Positions 8,092 through 16,628 of a DNA stretch of 30,669 nt are shown piece by piece; position 1 is the stretch's first letter; the number at the start of each line of letters is the position of its first letter. Source of the stretch: CAYMUR01 sp964393615 (GTDB lineage Bacteria; Planctomycetota; Planctomycetia; Pirellulales; Pirellulaceae); contig CAYMUR010000066.1 in the NCBI GenBank assembly GCA_964393615.1, positions 1 to 30,669 on the forward strand. Direction: 5' to 3'. The notes beneath the pieces are model-generated. The model saw only the letters and a list, made by a program, of their open reading frames with translations. It was not told the DNA's origin and did no database searches. Made by a program: the position numbers and the translations under genes.

Positions 8092-9516
8092 TCAACATTG
8101 CTGTGGCTTACCTGAAACCTCTAAAACCATGTCATCTGGCCTGTCAAACATCGTGTCGACGATACATTGCAACTGTTTTTCTGGAAAATCATGTAATAGC
8201 ACGACATCACCACAAATAACAGAAGCATCCAAAATGGACAACGCTTCGTCTGGGTGTCGGCAGGCAATCGCCCGCGACAAAGGCATCCCAGCATCGCGAG
8301 CTCCAACAACCAAGTCACATGCACTCTGTCCACAGGCGACTAATAGATCGGCTTCGCTAATCCGCACGATCGCTGCACCAATTTCACGATGCCAATCAGC
8401 ACTTCCTGACTCGGAATTCGGCAAATCGGCACATACTACAATGCGCCTGCCCGGGACATCACGGTCACGAAACTGCTCCAGCGTCGCATTGACGGATTGA
8501 CGGCTGGGCGTCTGAGTAACGTGCAACAATGATACCCCACGTTTCTCGCGCAAAACAAAAGGGACTCGATGACTTGATGTGGCCACCAAGGCTTGCTCCA
8601 TCTGTTCCATGGAATGGCCGAGCAGGCGACCCACTGCCAACGCCATTAATATTTGAGCCAACTTTCTTGTCGTCCGATCCGGCAACCGAAACAGGTGGCC
8701 ATCGACCGAAAAACAAAGTGCATCACTGTCAGTATGGACGTCGATCGCCCGGACTTCACTGCCTACTGAAAGGCCAACGGTCACACACAATTCGGCCAGA
8801 TCCACTAAAGCGTTTTCATGTGAATTATCACAAAGGTCTTCGGGAATCACCACAGTCGCTGGCTGCCCGGTTTGCTGGCGAAGTTGTGTCATGCTATTCC
8901 GGTCGACGGAAATACCCTGTCTTCCTTCACACCTGGAAGATAACAACAATACATCTGGCTGGCATGTGGCGGCCACATTAGACAATTGATTACTATCACA
9001 AACGTCAACTTCCAAAACACCGTAATGATATTGAAAGGGTAGTTGCAGTAAGGCAAGTGCCAAGTCTTCTGTCGTATGCGACGCAGCTTTCAACGACTTG
9101 CCGGTGAAATTTCTTCGCAACACAGAGTCAATTTCTTGCCGAAGCCCCGCTTCACCGGTCTGGTTTGCTACCAGAACCAGGGTACCGGTGAACATTTCCC
9201 GAGCCCAAAAACCTAATCGCTGTAGGGCTTGATAAGCATCATCGACTTGAACACAAAATTTTCCAGCCCATGGTTCAACACGACGTCCCGAAACAACAAC
9301 ACCTGATGCCCCACGTGAAAACGCAAGTTCAGCGAAATTTGCACCACAATTGTCAAGAATGTTTACCGCCCAAAAAAGGTCACCTGGTCGGACGTCACGA
9401 CTATCAGTAACGATGCGATGTATGGGCTGTAACTCACCGTCCAACGGTGGCAAACAGCCTAATCGAAGTTGGCCACCAACAACATCAGTGATGTCACGCA
9501 GACAAACACTATTCAT
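8092..9516 (-). CDS. MurF-like protein lacking the ATP-binding loop
   Basis: A 474-residue protein with the outline of MurF (UDP-MurNAc-tripeptide:D-Ala-D-Ala ligase). An N-terminal domain contains TDSRDVRPGDLFWAV (37-51, as TDSRxVxxGDLFxA in MurE/MurF), followed by central and C-terminal domains. The Walker A loop, GxxGKTT in active ligases, is here ANQTGEAGLRQ (117-127), with no lysine and no Thr/Ser pair. The GEMG, TNIGxAH and DDxYNANP motifs are also gone (for example VLEVDVCDSNQ and LLHVTQTPSRQ). ATP-dependent ligation is therefore unlikely by the known mechanism. Start ATG at 9516, no clear Shine-Dalgarno. It lies 402 nt downstream of the MurE-like gene on the same strand. The intact, full-length frame argues against a pseudogene. 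Confidence 0.78.
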   Translation of the reverse strand: MNSVCLRDITDVVGGQLRLGCLPPLDGELQPIHRIVTDSRDVRPGDLFWAVNILDNCGANFAELAFSRGASGVVVSGRRVEPWAGKFCVQVDDAYQALQRLGFWAREMFTGTLVLVANQTGEAGLRQEIDSVLRRNFTGKSLKAASHTTEDLALALLQLPFQYHYGVLEVDVCDSNQLSNVAATCQPDVLLLSSRCEGRQGISVDRNSMTQLRQQTGQPATVVIPEDLCDNSHENALVDLAELCVTVGLSVGSEVRAIDVHTDSDALCFSVDGHLFRLPDRTTRKLAQILMALAVGRLLGHSMEQMEQALVATSSHRVPFVLREKRGVSLLHVTQTPSRQSVNATLEQFRDRDVPGRRIVVCADLPNSESGSADWHREIGAAIVRISEADLLVACGQSACDLVVGARDAGMPLSRAIACRHPDEALSILDASVICGDVVLLHDFPEKQLQCIVDTMFDRPDDMVLEVSGKPQQC

Positions 9517-9918
9517 GGACGAGTACCGTTTTGATCATCGGGCCATCGCAAATATGCATTCTGTTCCGGCCTGGGACTGGTATTCCAATCGCCAAAGCTA
9601 TTGGTATACCGCCAGATGGCAAAATGCAAAAAACATTCAACGATTCGTGGAGGACAAGACAGCCAAAAAATCGTACTTGGCTGCGGTTTGTGTTCGAAAA
9701 CCTGTAGAACACTGGTTCGACAATTTAACTGAGAACTCTTCGGGCCAATCAAGTTGACAGGATTTACCTTTGCTTTGAGTCTATCCTGACAAGCTGAGGA
9801 AGTTCATCGTTGTAATATTAAATGGTCGAGCTAGTAATCTTCTGTTCGTCAAAAGTTAGTTTCATAGATAGTGGAATTCTGGTAATTCTCGCTATCTCAA
9901 ATGGTTTAGTCCAAAAAT
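9517..9918. other. 402-nt gap between the two Mur-like genes
   Basis: No recognisable gene. A forward frame (9512-9757) and two reverse frames are open here, but none resembles a known protein and none has a convincing start. The 9760-9910 part is A/T-rich and could carry a separate promoter for the MurF-like gene. Confidence 0.35.
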
Positions 9919-11439
9919 TTAACCTCGCGCAAACGATGTCAACCATGGTTCATCACGCTTTGTTTTGACGGATTCATAGAGCCACTCTCGAACAAATTCC
10001 GGATCTGTAAACGAAGTCATTATTCCGTTGTGCTCTTGTTGGTGGCGAACCGGACTACCGGTAATCAACACGCTGTCAGTCGGTCGTGCATGCTGCAAGG
10101 CCCAATTCATCGCGTGAATTCTGTCAGGAATCACCTGGCTGCGGGAAGGACGATCGTAGCCGTCCAAAATTTCGTGAATAATTGCCAGTGGTGGTTCGGT
10201 ACCGGGAATATCACTGGTAATGACACCGGTATCAGCCAGTCTCTCTACGGCCCGACCTAAAAGTGGTCGATTGTCCCGGTCACGATCTCCGGGAGCCCCA
10301 TACACGCATATCAATCGCCCACGGGTTACCTGTCGCAAGGTACGCAATGAATTTGCAAGGGAATCGGGGGTACAAACACTGTCCACGAACACACCAAACC
10401 CTTGTCCACACTCAATGCGTTCTAAATGCTGTGGCACGACTGATACCGCTTCCAACCCACGGACAATCGTGGGTAGGTCGATTCCGTATACGAGTCCTAC
10501 TGCCGCTGCTGTCAAACAGTTGTAGATATGTTGATCACCGATAATTTTCGTACAGACTGGAACCGTCTCACTGCCTGCGGAAATCAAAAAAGTCTGTTCG
10601 CTGAGCCGCCTTTCGATAGAAGTAGCATTTAACTCGGCAGGATTTTTAATCCCAACGGTCAACAGTGGATGGCGAATTTGTGACAACAAAAATTTACTGG
10701 CCGGGTCATCGCTGTTAATAACAGCCAAACCTCCAGGCGCCAATTGCCGAAACACTCGCCCCTTGGCTTGACGATATTTCAGCACGGACCCATGAAAATC
10801 AATATTTCGACGCTTGACATTCGTAAGACAAGCTATGTCCAATTGAATGCCTGCCATTTGGCGGGTAGCCAGATCAATGCTTGATAATTCCAAAACGGCA
10901 TGGCTACACCGATTGGCATTCACGCGGGCCAGCCAATGAGCAAGTTTGGCAGGTGTAATCTTGTTACCGTAAACCGAAGTCGAATCCAATCCGTCCGAAA
11001 ATCCCAACGATCCCATTACCCCCGGTCGGTGGCCAGCCACCTCCAGTACGGAGGCTATTAGCATACTGACAGTTGTTTTACCACTCGTCCCAGTCACGCC
11101 AATAACTTGTATCTGTTCACTCGGATTCCCCATCAAAGCCTGGCACAACTTACCGTATGCTTCACGAGAATCATCCACCACGCACATTGGAACTTCGACA
11201 GGAACCATTCGTTCCCCAAGCACGGCCACAGCTCCATTTTCGACCGCTTGACGGGCATATTGGTGTCCATCCTCACAAGGACCGTCAACCGCTACGAACA
11301 GGTCGCCCGGCTTGCAGAGACGTGAATCGGCACAGCACGAACCAAGAAAAATGTCCTGGGCCCCAAAAAAGCGGGAATTAGGAAGAATTTTCCGCAGGCT
11401 GATGCCACGAATTTGCTGTTGTTGAATCGCCGTTTGCAT
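9919..11439 (-). CDS. Divergent MurE-like ligase with altered substrate motifs
   Basis: A 506-residue protein laid out as MurE (UDP-MurNAc-L-Ala-D-Glu:meso-DAP ligase): N-terminal domain, central ATPase and C-terminal binding domain. Retained are Walker A GVTGTSGKTT (114-123), K226 in YRQAKGRVF (carbamylated-Lys position), and GDRDRDNRPLLG (384-395). Changed are SSHAL to SSIDLA (186-191), TRDHLDxHG to KRRNIDFHG (209-217), VDYAHTPD to VDSVCTPD (352-359), the DAP-recognising DNPR to DIPG (410-413), and GKGHE to GSPVR (461-465). It can probably bind ATP, but its amino-acid substrate is unlikely to be meso-DAP. The ATG at 11439 is preceded by a perfect AAGGAGG. Confidence 0.82.
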   Translation of the reverse strand: MQTAIQQQQIRGISLRKILPNSRFFGAQDIFLGSCCADSRLCKPGDLFVAVDGPCEDGHQYARQAVENGAVAVLGERMVPVEVPMCVVDDSREAYGKLCQALMGNPSEQIQVIGVTGTSGKTTVSMLIASVLEVAGHRPGVMGSLGFSDGLDSTSVYGNKITPAKLAHWLARVNANRCSHAVLELSSIDLATRQMAGIQLDIACLTNVKRRNIDFHGSVLKYRQAKGRVFRQLAPGGLAVINSDDPASKFLLSQIRHPLLTVGIKNPAELNATSIERRLSEQTFLISAGSETVPVCTKIIGDQHIYNCLTAAAVGLVYGIDLPTIVRGLEAVSVVPQHLERIECGQGFGVFVDSVCTPDSLANSLRTLRQVTRGRLICVYGAPGDRDRDNRPLLGRAVERLADTGVITSDIPGTEPPLAIIHEILDGYDRPSRSQVIPDRIHAMNWALQHARPTDSVLITGSPVRHQQEHNGIMTSFTDPEFVREWLYESVKTKRDEPWLTSFARG

Positions 11440-11448
11440 CGACTAAGG

Positions 11449-11455
11449 CCTCCTT
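11449..11455 (-). promoter_or_regulatory. Strong Shine-Dalgarno for the MurE-like gene
   Basis: Read on the reverse strand the sequence is AAGGAGG, nine bases before the ATG at 11439. Most other genes in this window have weak or no such site, so this one fixes the start and suggests efficient translation. Confidence 0.75.
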
Positions 11456-11697
11456 GCCCTATCAAACGGTTGAACGAATCAAACCGTTGTAAGCCGCGCT
11501 CCATCGGACATGTTTGGGCAGAATTGTGTCGAGCTTTGCCGATAGAGTCAAGTCAGGTTTTTATGTGATAGCATCCTTTTCTTGAATGACCTTCGCTGCA
11601 AAACAAATTACACCCTAATTTGCAATAGATATCGCTGGTGCGCTGGTCGCACTGGACATTGCAACACGTTTCCGTTACATAAGGTATTCAACCGGAC

Positions 11698-12435
11698 ATG
11701 AAATCTTGTCCTCCAGAGTGGCTGATGGCACGCGAAGAAGATTTTACCGTAGAGAGTCTCGCTAGCTATTTACATCTGCTACCCGCTCAAATTGCCAAGC
11801 TCGCTGATCGAGGCGATCTGCCGGGCCGGAAAGTGTCCGGCCAATGGAAGTTCTCACAGGCCGAAATTCATCATTGGATGGAACACAGGATGGGCCTGCT
11901 GGAAGATCACGAATTAGCACAAGTGGAAGGCGTGCTAGAACGTGCAACCATCGAGGAAACCCAACCACCAGGTATTGCACAGATGCTTTCCACCGAAGCG
12001 GTAGCGATTCCGTTAGCAGCGCGCACACGTAGCCGCGTGTTGGATGCCATGACTAATCTGGCAGCATCCACCGGTTTGTTGTGGGATCCCGCCAGAATGG
12101 CCGAGGCCTTACGTGCTCGAGAAGATATGCAACCCACTGCATTGGACAACGGCGTCGCCTTACTCCACCCACGACGTCCCATTCCATCGATTCTAAGTGA
12201 ATCATTTTTGGCTTTTGGTCGGACACCCACCGGCATTCCCTTTGGCAATAACCATGGCATTCTCACTGATATCTTCTGGTTAATTTGTTCGACCAATGAT
12301 CGGCAACATTTACGAACACTGGCACGCATCAGTCGGTTGATCGGAGACAACCATTTTCTGGACGCATTACGAATTGCCGAAAATGCTGAAACAGTACAAC
12401 GTTTGATCGAAGATAAGGAGGCAAATCTAAAATGA
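11698..12435 (+). CDS. HTH (excisionase-type) - PTS EIIA domain fusion
   Basis: A 245-residue fusion. Residues 16-62 form an excisionase/MerR-like helix-turn-helix with a wing (LASYLHLLPAQIAKLADRGD, then KVSGQWKFSQAEIHHW). Residues 97-236 resemble a fructose/mannitol-type phosphotransferase EIIA domain, with the phospho-accepting histidine at H157 in NGVALLHPRRP. It may read phosphotransfer state and act on DNA; no EIIB or EIIC partner is present here, as in the nitrogen-type regulatory PTS. The start could also be ATG 11725 (MAREEDFTVESL), a more typical beginning. Its TGA overlaps the next ATG (12432-12435, ATGA), so it is translationally coupled to the receiver-like protein. Confidence 0.83.
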   Translation: MKSCPPEWLMAREEDFTVESLASYLHLLPAQIAKLADRGDLPGRKVSGQWKFSQAEIHHWMEHRMGLLEDHELAQVEGVLERATIEETQPPGIAQMLSTEAVAIPLAARTRSRVLDAMTNLAASTGLLWDPARMAEALRAREDMQPTALDNGVALLHPRRPIPSILSESFLAFGRTPTGIPFGNNHGILTDIFWLICSTNDRQHLRTLARISRLIGDNHFLDALRIAENAETVQRLIEDKEANLK

Positions 12436-13262
12436 AACAAGCCTCCGCTTTGTTTGTAGGAAATGCCCTACACGTCGAGTTTCGCCGCGTTGCGACATGG
12501 CTAGAGCAGCATGCAAACATGATGCATACGAAAACGCTAGCCGATGCCAGAAAACAGTGTCTCCTCTCTAAAACAGATTTTGACATCATCGTTATCGGGG
12601 CCTCACGGCCCTATCAGTACCTGGCGCAAGACATCCATACACTCCGCCAGGCCGCACCATTATCACGTCTGTTAGCGTTGCTCGGTAGCTGGTGTGAGGG
12701 AGAACTGCGAAGCGGTCATCCCTGGCCAGGAGTTTACCGGACTTACTGGCACCAGTGGCCTGCACGATTGGGACCGGAACTGGACAAGTTGATGACGGGA
12801 CAATGTCCGGTATGGGGGCATGCTTTGACAATGACACCAGCCGAAGAAATTCTGTGTCGGCAAAAGCAATCAGCCCCACTGGATTCGGGATTAGTCGTGG
12901 TACATGCCACAGACCGGGAAACAGTAGGGGCGTTACGTGATGCATGCCAACATTTGGGGTACGCGACCGTATGTTCTCACGGAAAACAACCGTTGGAAAT
13001 ACATGGGGCCACGGCAATCGTGCTGGACATCCGACTGTGGAACGAAATAGACTGGCGACAATTACACAAGTTATCTCAGCACTACCGTCCAACACCGCTG
13101 CTGGTAACGCTTTCGTTTCCACGTCACGACGTTGTCCAGCAGCTTTTGTCGACTGGAGCTCACCATGTCCTCTCCAAACCGTTCCTAGTACAAGATTTTG
13201 CATGGCTATTGAACCAGATCACCCAGGCAGCTCCGAACGTCATCGGCCAAGCTGCTGCCTGA
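12432..13262 (+). CDS. Receiver-like protein of unknown function, possibly two degenerate REC domains
   Basis: A 276-residue protein without a firm family. The C-terminal half (about 153-262) looks like a CheY-type receiver fold: GLVVVHATDRETV, a central AIVLDIRLW (candidate acceptor D199), TLSFPRHD in the Thr/Ser strand and VLSKPF with the conserved lysine K249. The acidic pair normally found after the first strand is absent (HATD). The N-terminal half has a similar rhythm, with FDIIVIGASRP around D51, but fewer motif residues. Coupled by ATGA to the HTH-EIIA gene, it probably works with that protein as a signalling partner. No output domain is visible. Confidence 0.6.
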   Translation: MKQASALFVGNALHVEFRRVATWLEQHANMMHTKTLADARKQCLLSKTDFDIIVIGASRPYQYLAQDIHTLRQAAPLSRLLALLGSWCEGELRSGHPWPGVYRTYWHQWPARLGPELDKLMTGQCPVWGHALTMTPAEEILCRQKQSAPLDSGLVVVHATDRETVGALRDACQHLGYATVCSHGKQPLEIHGATAIVLDIRLWNEIDWRQLHKLSQHYRPTPLLVTLSFPRHDVVQQLLSTGAHHVLSKPFLVQDFAWLLNQITQAAPNVIGQAAA

Positions 13263-13452
13263 CGGAGATTTCACAGTGTTGTTTCAACAAATCTGTAAGA
13301 ATTCGGCTACCAGCAAAACTTATCCACGTTCTGGCTCTCCCTGTGACATGGCGAATCGGGTATGATAACTTTCTGCACAAATTCCTACGCGTGTTCCAAA
13401 CGCAGCGCAAATCCAAACGCATTGTAAACCGATAGATTGAAGGCCAACGGCT

Positions 13453-14838
13453 TTGTCCATTCCACATCAAGAATCTGCTGTGAGAGAAAACGGCAAGGGA
13501 ACCTATGCGTTTGTCAGCCTGGGGTGCCCCAAAAATCTGGTTGACAGCGAACGGATGTTAGGATTGCTCGACGTGGATGGTTATCAGGTCGTCAATGATC
13601 CTGACGGCGCCGATTTTGTCGTCGTGAATACATGCGGATTCATTGAGCAAGCCAGGCAGGAATCGTACTCTGTAATCCGTGAAATGCTTGAGTTGAAACG
13701 AATTGGACGCACGCGCGGAGTGATTGTCTCAGGCTGTCTGGCAGAACGGCAAAAAGAACAACTGCTGGAAGAACTCCCCCAAATAGACCACCTGGTTGGC
13801 GTCTTTGGTCGTGAAGAAATCTCCCGAGTCGCCGATCGGCTCTTGGGACAACTCGACGAACAGCAAACAGTATTTCGTCCAGCACCCATCAAAGCCTTGG
13901 GTGACCATCAGCGTTTGCGGATCACGCCACGTCATTTTGCCTACCTCAAAATTTCCGAAGGCTGTGACCGGCTGTGTACATTCTGCGCAATTCCCAAGAT
14001 GCGCGGCAAACATGCCAGCAAAGACCCTGAGCAAGTCATCCGCGAGGCACAAGAACTAGCTGCGGACGGCGTGCGTGAGTTGATTATCGTTGCCCAAGAC
14101 ACCCCTTATTACGGTATGGATCTGCATGGTGAACCTCGGTTGGCTGAACTGTTAGCCAAATTGGAACAGGTCGAAGGGATCGAGTGGATCCGACTTATGT
14201 ATTTTTATCCGATGTACGTGACAGACGCTCTGATTGAAACGATTGCCAATTCGAACAAAATCGTTCCTTACCTGGATATGCCATTACAACATATCAATGA
14301 CGGCATGTTGCGTCGCATGGCACGGCGGGTAACGCGACAGGAAACAGAAACATTGCTGGCAAAGCTACGCCAACGTATTTCTGGCCTGATCATGCGCACC
14401 ACGATGATCGCAGGTTTCCCTGGAGAAACAGAAGAGCAATTCGAGGAACTGGTTGATTTCGTCCGCGTTCAACGTTTTGAGCGATTGGGCGTATTCACTT
14501 ATTCATTAGAACCAGACACTCCAGCCGCTTCGCTGCCAGGTCATTTACCGGAAACCGTCAAAGAATCACGCCGCAATCAATTGATGCAAGTCCAGCAAGA
14601 AAACATGTTTGCTTGGAACCAGAACCAGGTTGGACGACAAATTGATGTATTAATAGACTCACCCATTGAAGGAGAATCGGAGGCATGGATCGGCCGTTGG
14701 TATGCAGACGCTCCCGATGTTGATAGTGTGGCTTATGTAACGGGCAAGAATCTTGCTGCTGGACAATTTGTTCGCTGCGAGGTCGTGGGGCATCAAAATT
14801 ACGACCTGATTGCAGCAGCCCTGGCCCAGACTGACTAA
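13453..14838 (+). CDS. rimO: Ribosomal protein S12 methylthiotransferase RimO
   Basis: A 461-residue methylthiotransferase. RimO adds a methylthio group to Asp89 of ribosomal protein S12 using two iron-sulfur clusters and SAM. The N-terminal MTTase domain has SLGCPKNLVDSE (C25), NTCGFI (C61) and SGCLAER (C95). The radical-SAM motif is CDRLCTFC (C171, C175, C178), followed by AIPKMRGKHASK, which separates RimO from MiaB. VAQDTPYYGMDLHG and PYLDMPLQHIND are also typical, and a TRAM domain ends the protein. The start is uncertain: TTG 13453 gives the longest form, while GTG 13480 lies nine codons in. It is preceded by about 190 bases with no gene. Confidence 0.96.
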   Translation: MSIPHQESAVRENGKGTYAFVSLGCPKNLVDSERMLGLLDVDGYQVVNDPDGADFVVVNTCGFIEQARQESYSVIREMLELKRIGRTRGVIVSGCLAERQKEQLLEELPQIDHLVGVFGREEISRVADRLLGQLDEQQTVFRPAPIKALGDHQRLRITPRHFAYLKISEGCDRLCTFCAIPKMRGKHASKDPEQVIREAQELAADGVRELIIVAQDTPYYGMDLHGEPRLAELLAKLEQVEGIEWIRLMYFYPMYVTDALIETIANSNKIVPYLDMPLQHINDGMLRRMARRVTRQETETLLAKLRQRISGLIMRTTMIAGFPGETEEQFEELVDFVRVQRFERLGVFTYSLEPDTPAASLPGHLPETVKESRRNQLMQVQQENMFAWNQNQVGRQIDVLIDSPIEGESEAWIGRWYADAPDVDSVAYVTGKNLAAGQFVRCEVVGHQNYDLIAAALAQTD

Positions 14839-14842
14839 ATAC

Positions 14843-14878
14843 GAAAAGGGCAGGGGAGGAGAGAAAAGGGCAGGGGAG
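14843..14878 (+). repeat. 20-bp purine-rich tandem repeat
   Basis: GAAAAGGGCAGGGGAG occurs at 14843-14858 and again at 14863-14878, a 20-base period directly after the rimO stop codon. The tract is almost entirely purine on the forward strand. It is probably slippage-derived; no function can be assigned. Confidence 0.8.
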
Positions 14879-14997
14879 AAAGTGGACGCCCAACGAGATT
14901 CAAGAACAAATTCCCATACGGATGCGGCAAACTTTTCCTGCCGCTGTATGGTCACAAAAGTGCTCCATTTCGCATTCCGATAACAAGCGAGCATCCT

Positions 14998-15561
14998 ATG
15001 ACAACAACCAGCAATTGGAATGTACCCAATGCAATCACCTCTGTGCGTTTAGTGCTGGCAATTATTTTCTTTGTACTATTGCCACTTGGACTGTATTGGC
15101 CTGCCCTCATAGCGTTTCTGCTCGCTGCAGGGACAGATTGGCTGGATGGATACTGGGCACGAGCATACAATCAGGTTACACGGTTAGGTCGGATCCTCGA
15201 TCCTTTCGCCGATAAGTTCATTATTAGTGGTGCCTTCATTTTCCTGGTAGCCGACGAGAATTCGGGCATTCAAGCCTGGATGGCAGTCCTGGTAATCGCT
15301 CGCGAAATGCTGGTGACAACCATCCGAAGTATGATGGAACAGCAGGGAATTGACTTTTCCGCCGTCTTTGCCGGAAAGTTGAAAATGTTGCTACAGTGTG
15401 TGGCCGTTGCCTTAAGTGTATTGGGAATGGAATACCTGAAAAATGGTGAACCGAGTTGGTTGCAATGGAGTCGTGACCTGTTCATCTGGTCAGCCATTGT
15501 TTCTACCGTTTATTCGGGCTTCGTCTACGTCCTCCGCTCCACCCGACTGGCACACAGCTAA
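14998..15561 (+). CDS. pgsA: CDP-diacylglycerol--glycerol-3-phosphate 3-phosphatidyltransferase
   Basis: A 187-residue inner-membrane enzyme making phosphatidylglycerophosphate, the committed step to phosphatidylglycerol and cardiolipin. The CDP-alcohol phosphotransferase signature DGx2ARx8Gx3Dx3D is complete: D50, G51, A54, R55, G64, D68 and D72. The start WNVPNAITSVRLVLA and about five to six hydrophobic segments match PgsA length and topology. The CPBP protease gene starts four bases after its stop, so the two form an operon. Confidence 0.93.
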   Translation: MTTTSNWNVPNAITSVRLVLAIIFFVLLPLGLYWPALIAFLLAAGTDWLDGYWARAYNQVTRLGRILDPFADKFIISGAFIFLVADENSGIQAWMAVLVIAREMLVTTIRSMMEQQGIDFSAVFAGKLKMLLQCVAVALSVLGMEYLKNGEPSWLQWSRDLFIWSAIVSTVYSGFVYVLRSTRLAHS

Positions 15562-15564
15562 GTC

Positions 15565-16554
15565 ATGCTCGAAGTGATACCGTTACTCAATATCGTGTTG
15601 CTGTTCGGCCTGGCGTGCTCTTTTGTTCTCTGTTTCTGGATGATTCAAAGGTTACGTTGCGGTAAACCCTTGTTGCCATTGGAAGCACACCCTCCTGTCC
15701 CCTGGGGCTTGCTGGCACCTCTGCTGTTAATAGGTTTGTTTGTGACAGAAACCAGTTCTGTCACAGCATTGGTAAACCAAGAACAAATGGAAACCGACAT
15801 CGAAAATCTGTCGGCCAATCAGCTGTCCAGCATGCTGCTGATTAGTTCGACTTCCAAGCTCCTGTATCTCGTGGTGGTCGTCAGCTGTTTGGTCCACCTT
15901 GGCAAATGTACCTGGAAGGATTTAGGATGGGACGCCCGTCAGATTGGCCCTGATCTGGCTACAGGTGTTTGCAGTTTTTTCTTATTGGTTGTGCCTGTGT
16001 TCAGCATTCAAGCCGCGTTAAGCCTGTTCATCAAGTATGAACATCCTATTCTCAATCTATTGGAAGCGGATGAAACCAACCGATTTTTTGCAACGGTTTT
16101 TTTCTCTGCCGTGGTTGTGGCTCCCATCACCGAAGAATTCTTTTTTCGAGTTATCTTACAAGGCTGGTTTGAGAAACTGGCCCACGATCGAAAGACAAGG
16201 CAGGAAAACCCTTTTTCTTTGACCGAACCATTATCGACAGACCCTCTGGTAGTTGATCTGAATGTAGAAAGCGACCTGGCAGTTGAAGTGGATGTCGAAA
16301 GCGATATCAGTACCAGCATTGACTCCGGTAGCCATTTGATCTGCGGCGGTGCATGGTGGCCTATATTTGCCAGTGCCTTGTTGTTTGCTGTGATGCATGT
16401 GGGCCAAGGTCCAGCGCCGATTCCGCTTTTCGTATTGGCAATCGGCCTCGGCTATATCTATCAACGAACCCATCGCATTCTAGCGTGCGTCGTAGTACAC
16501 GCTTTGCTCAACGGTACGTCTTTACTGCTCTGGGCTGCGAGTGGAACAGGGTAA
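15565..16554 (+). CDS. CPBP-family intramembrane metalloprotease
   Basis: A 329-residue membrane protein of the CPBP (Abi/CAAX) family of intramembrane glutamic-type proteases. Motif 1 is ITEEFFFR (E190, E191, R195), motif 2 FAVMHVG (H278) and motif 3 VVHALLN (H312); all key residues are present. About seven hydrophobic segments are visible. A strongly acidic, repetitive stretch of about 45 residues (about 212-257, with two copies of a D/E-V-D/N-VESD pattern) is inserted between motifs 1 and 2, where the family normally has only a short loop. It starts four bases after the pgsA stop. Its substrate is unknown. Confidence 0.86.
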   Translation: MLEVIPLLNIVLLFGLACSFVLCFWMIQRLRCGKPLLPLEAHPPVPWGLLAPLLLIGLFVTETSSVTALVNQEQMETDIENLSANQLSSMLLISSTSKLLYLVVVVSCLVHLGKCTWKDLGWDARQIGPDLATGVCSFFLLVVPVFSIQAALSLFIKYEHPILNLLEADETNRFFATVFFSAVVVAPITEEFFFRVILQGWFEKLAHDRKTRQENPFSLTEPLSTDPLVVDLNVESDLAVEVDVESDISTSIDSGSHLICGGAWWPIFASALLFAVMHVGQGPAPIPLFVLAIGLGYIYQRTHRILACVVVHALLNGTSLLLWAASGTG

Positions 16555-16628
16555 ACAGACACCTTTGTTACCACGACCTGGAGCGATCACCAAAACATGG
16601 CATGACAACAGCAAGTCTCGTTGCCTCT

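Noticed and set aside
9512..9757. Forward open frame starting MDEYRFDHRAIANMH
   Set aside because: No recognisable domain, no ribosome site, and opposed to the two flanking reverse-strand genes; likely chance.
13453..14838. MiaB as an alternative identity
   Set aside because: The AIPKMRGKHASK stretch after the radical-SAM cysteines and SLGCPKNLVDSE are RimO-type.
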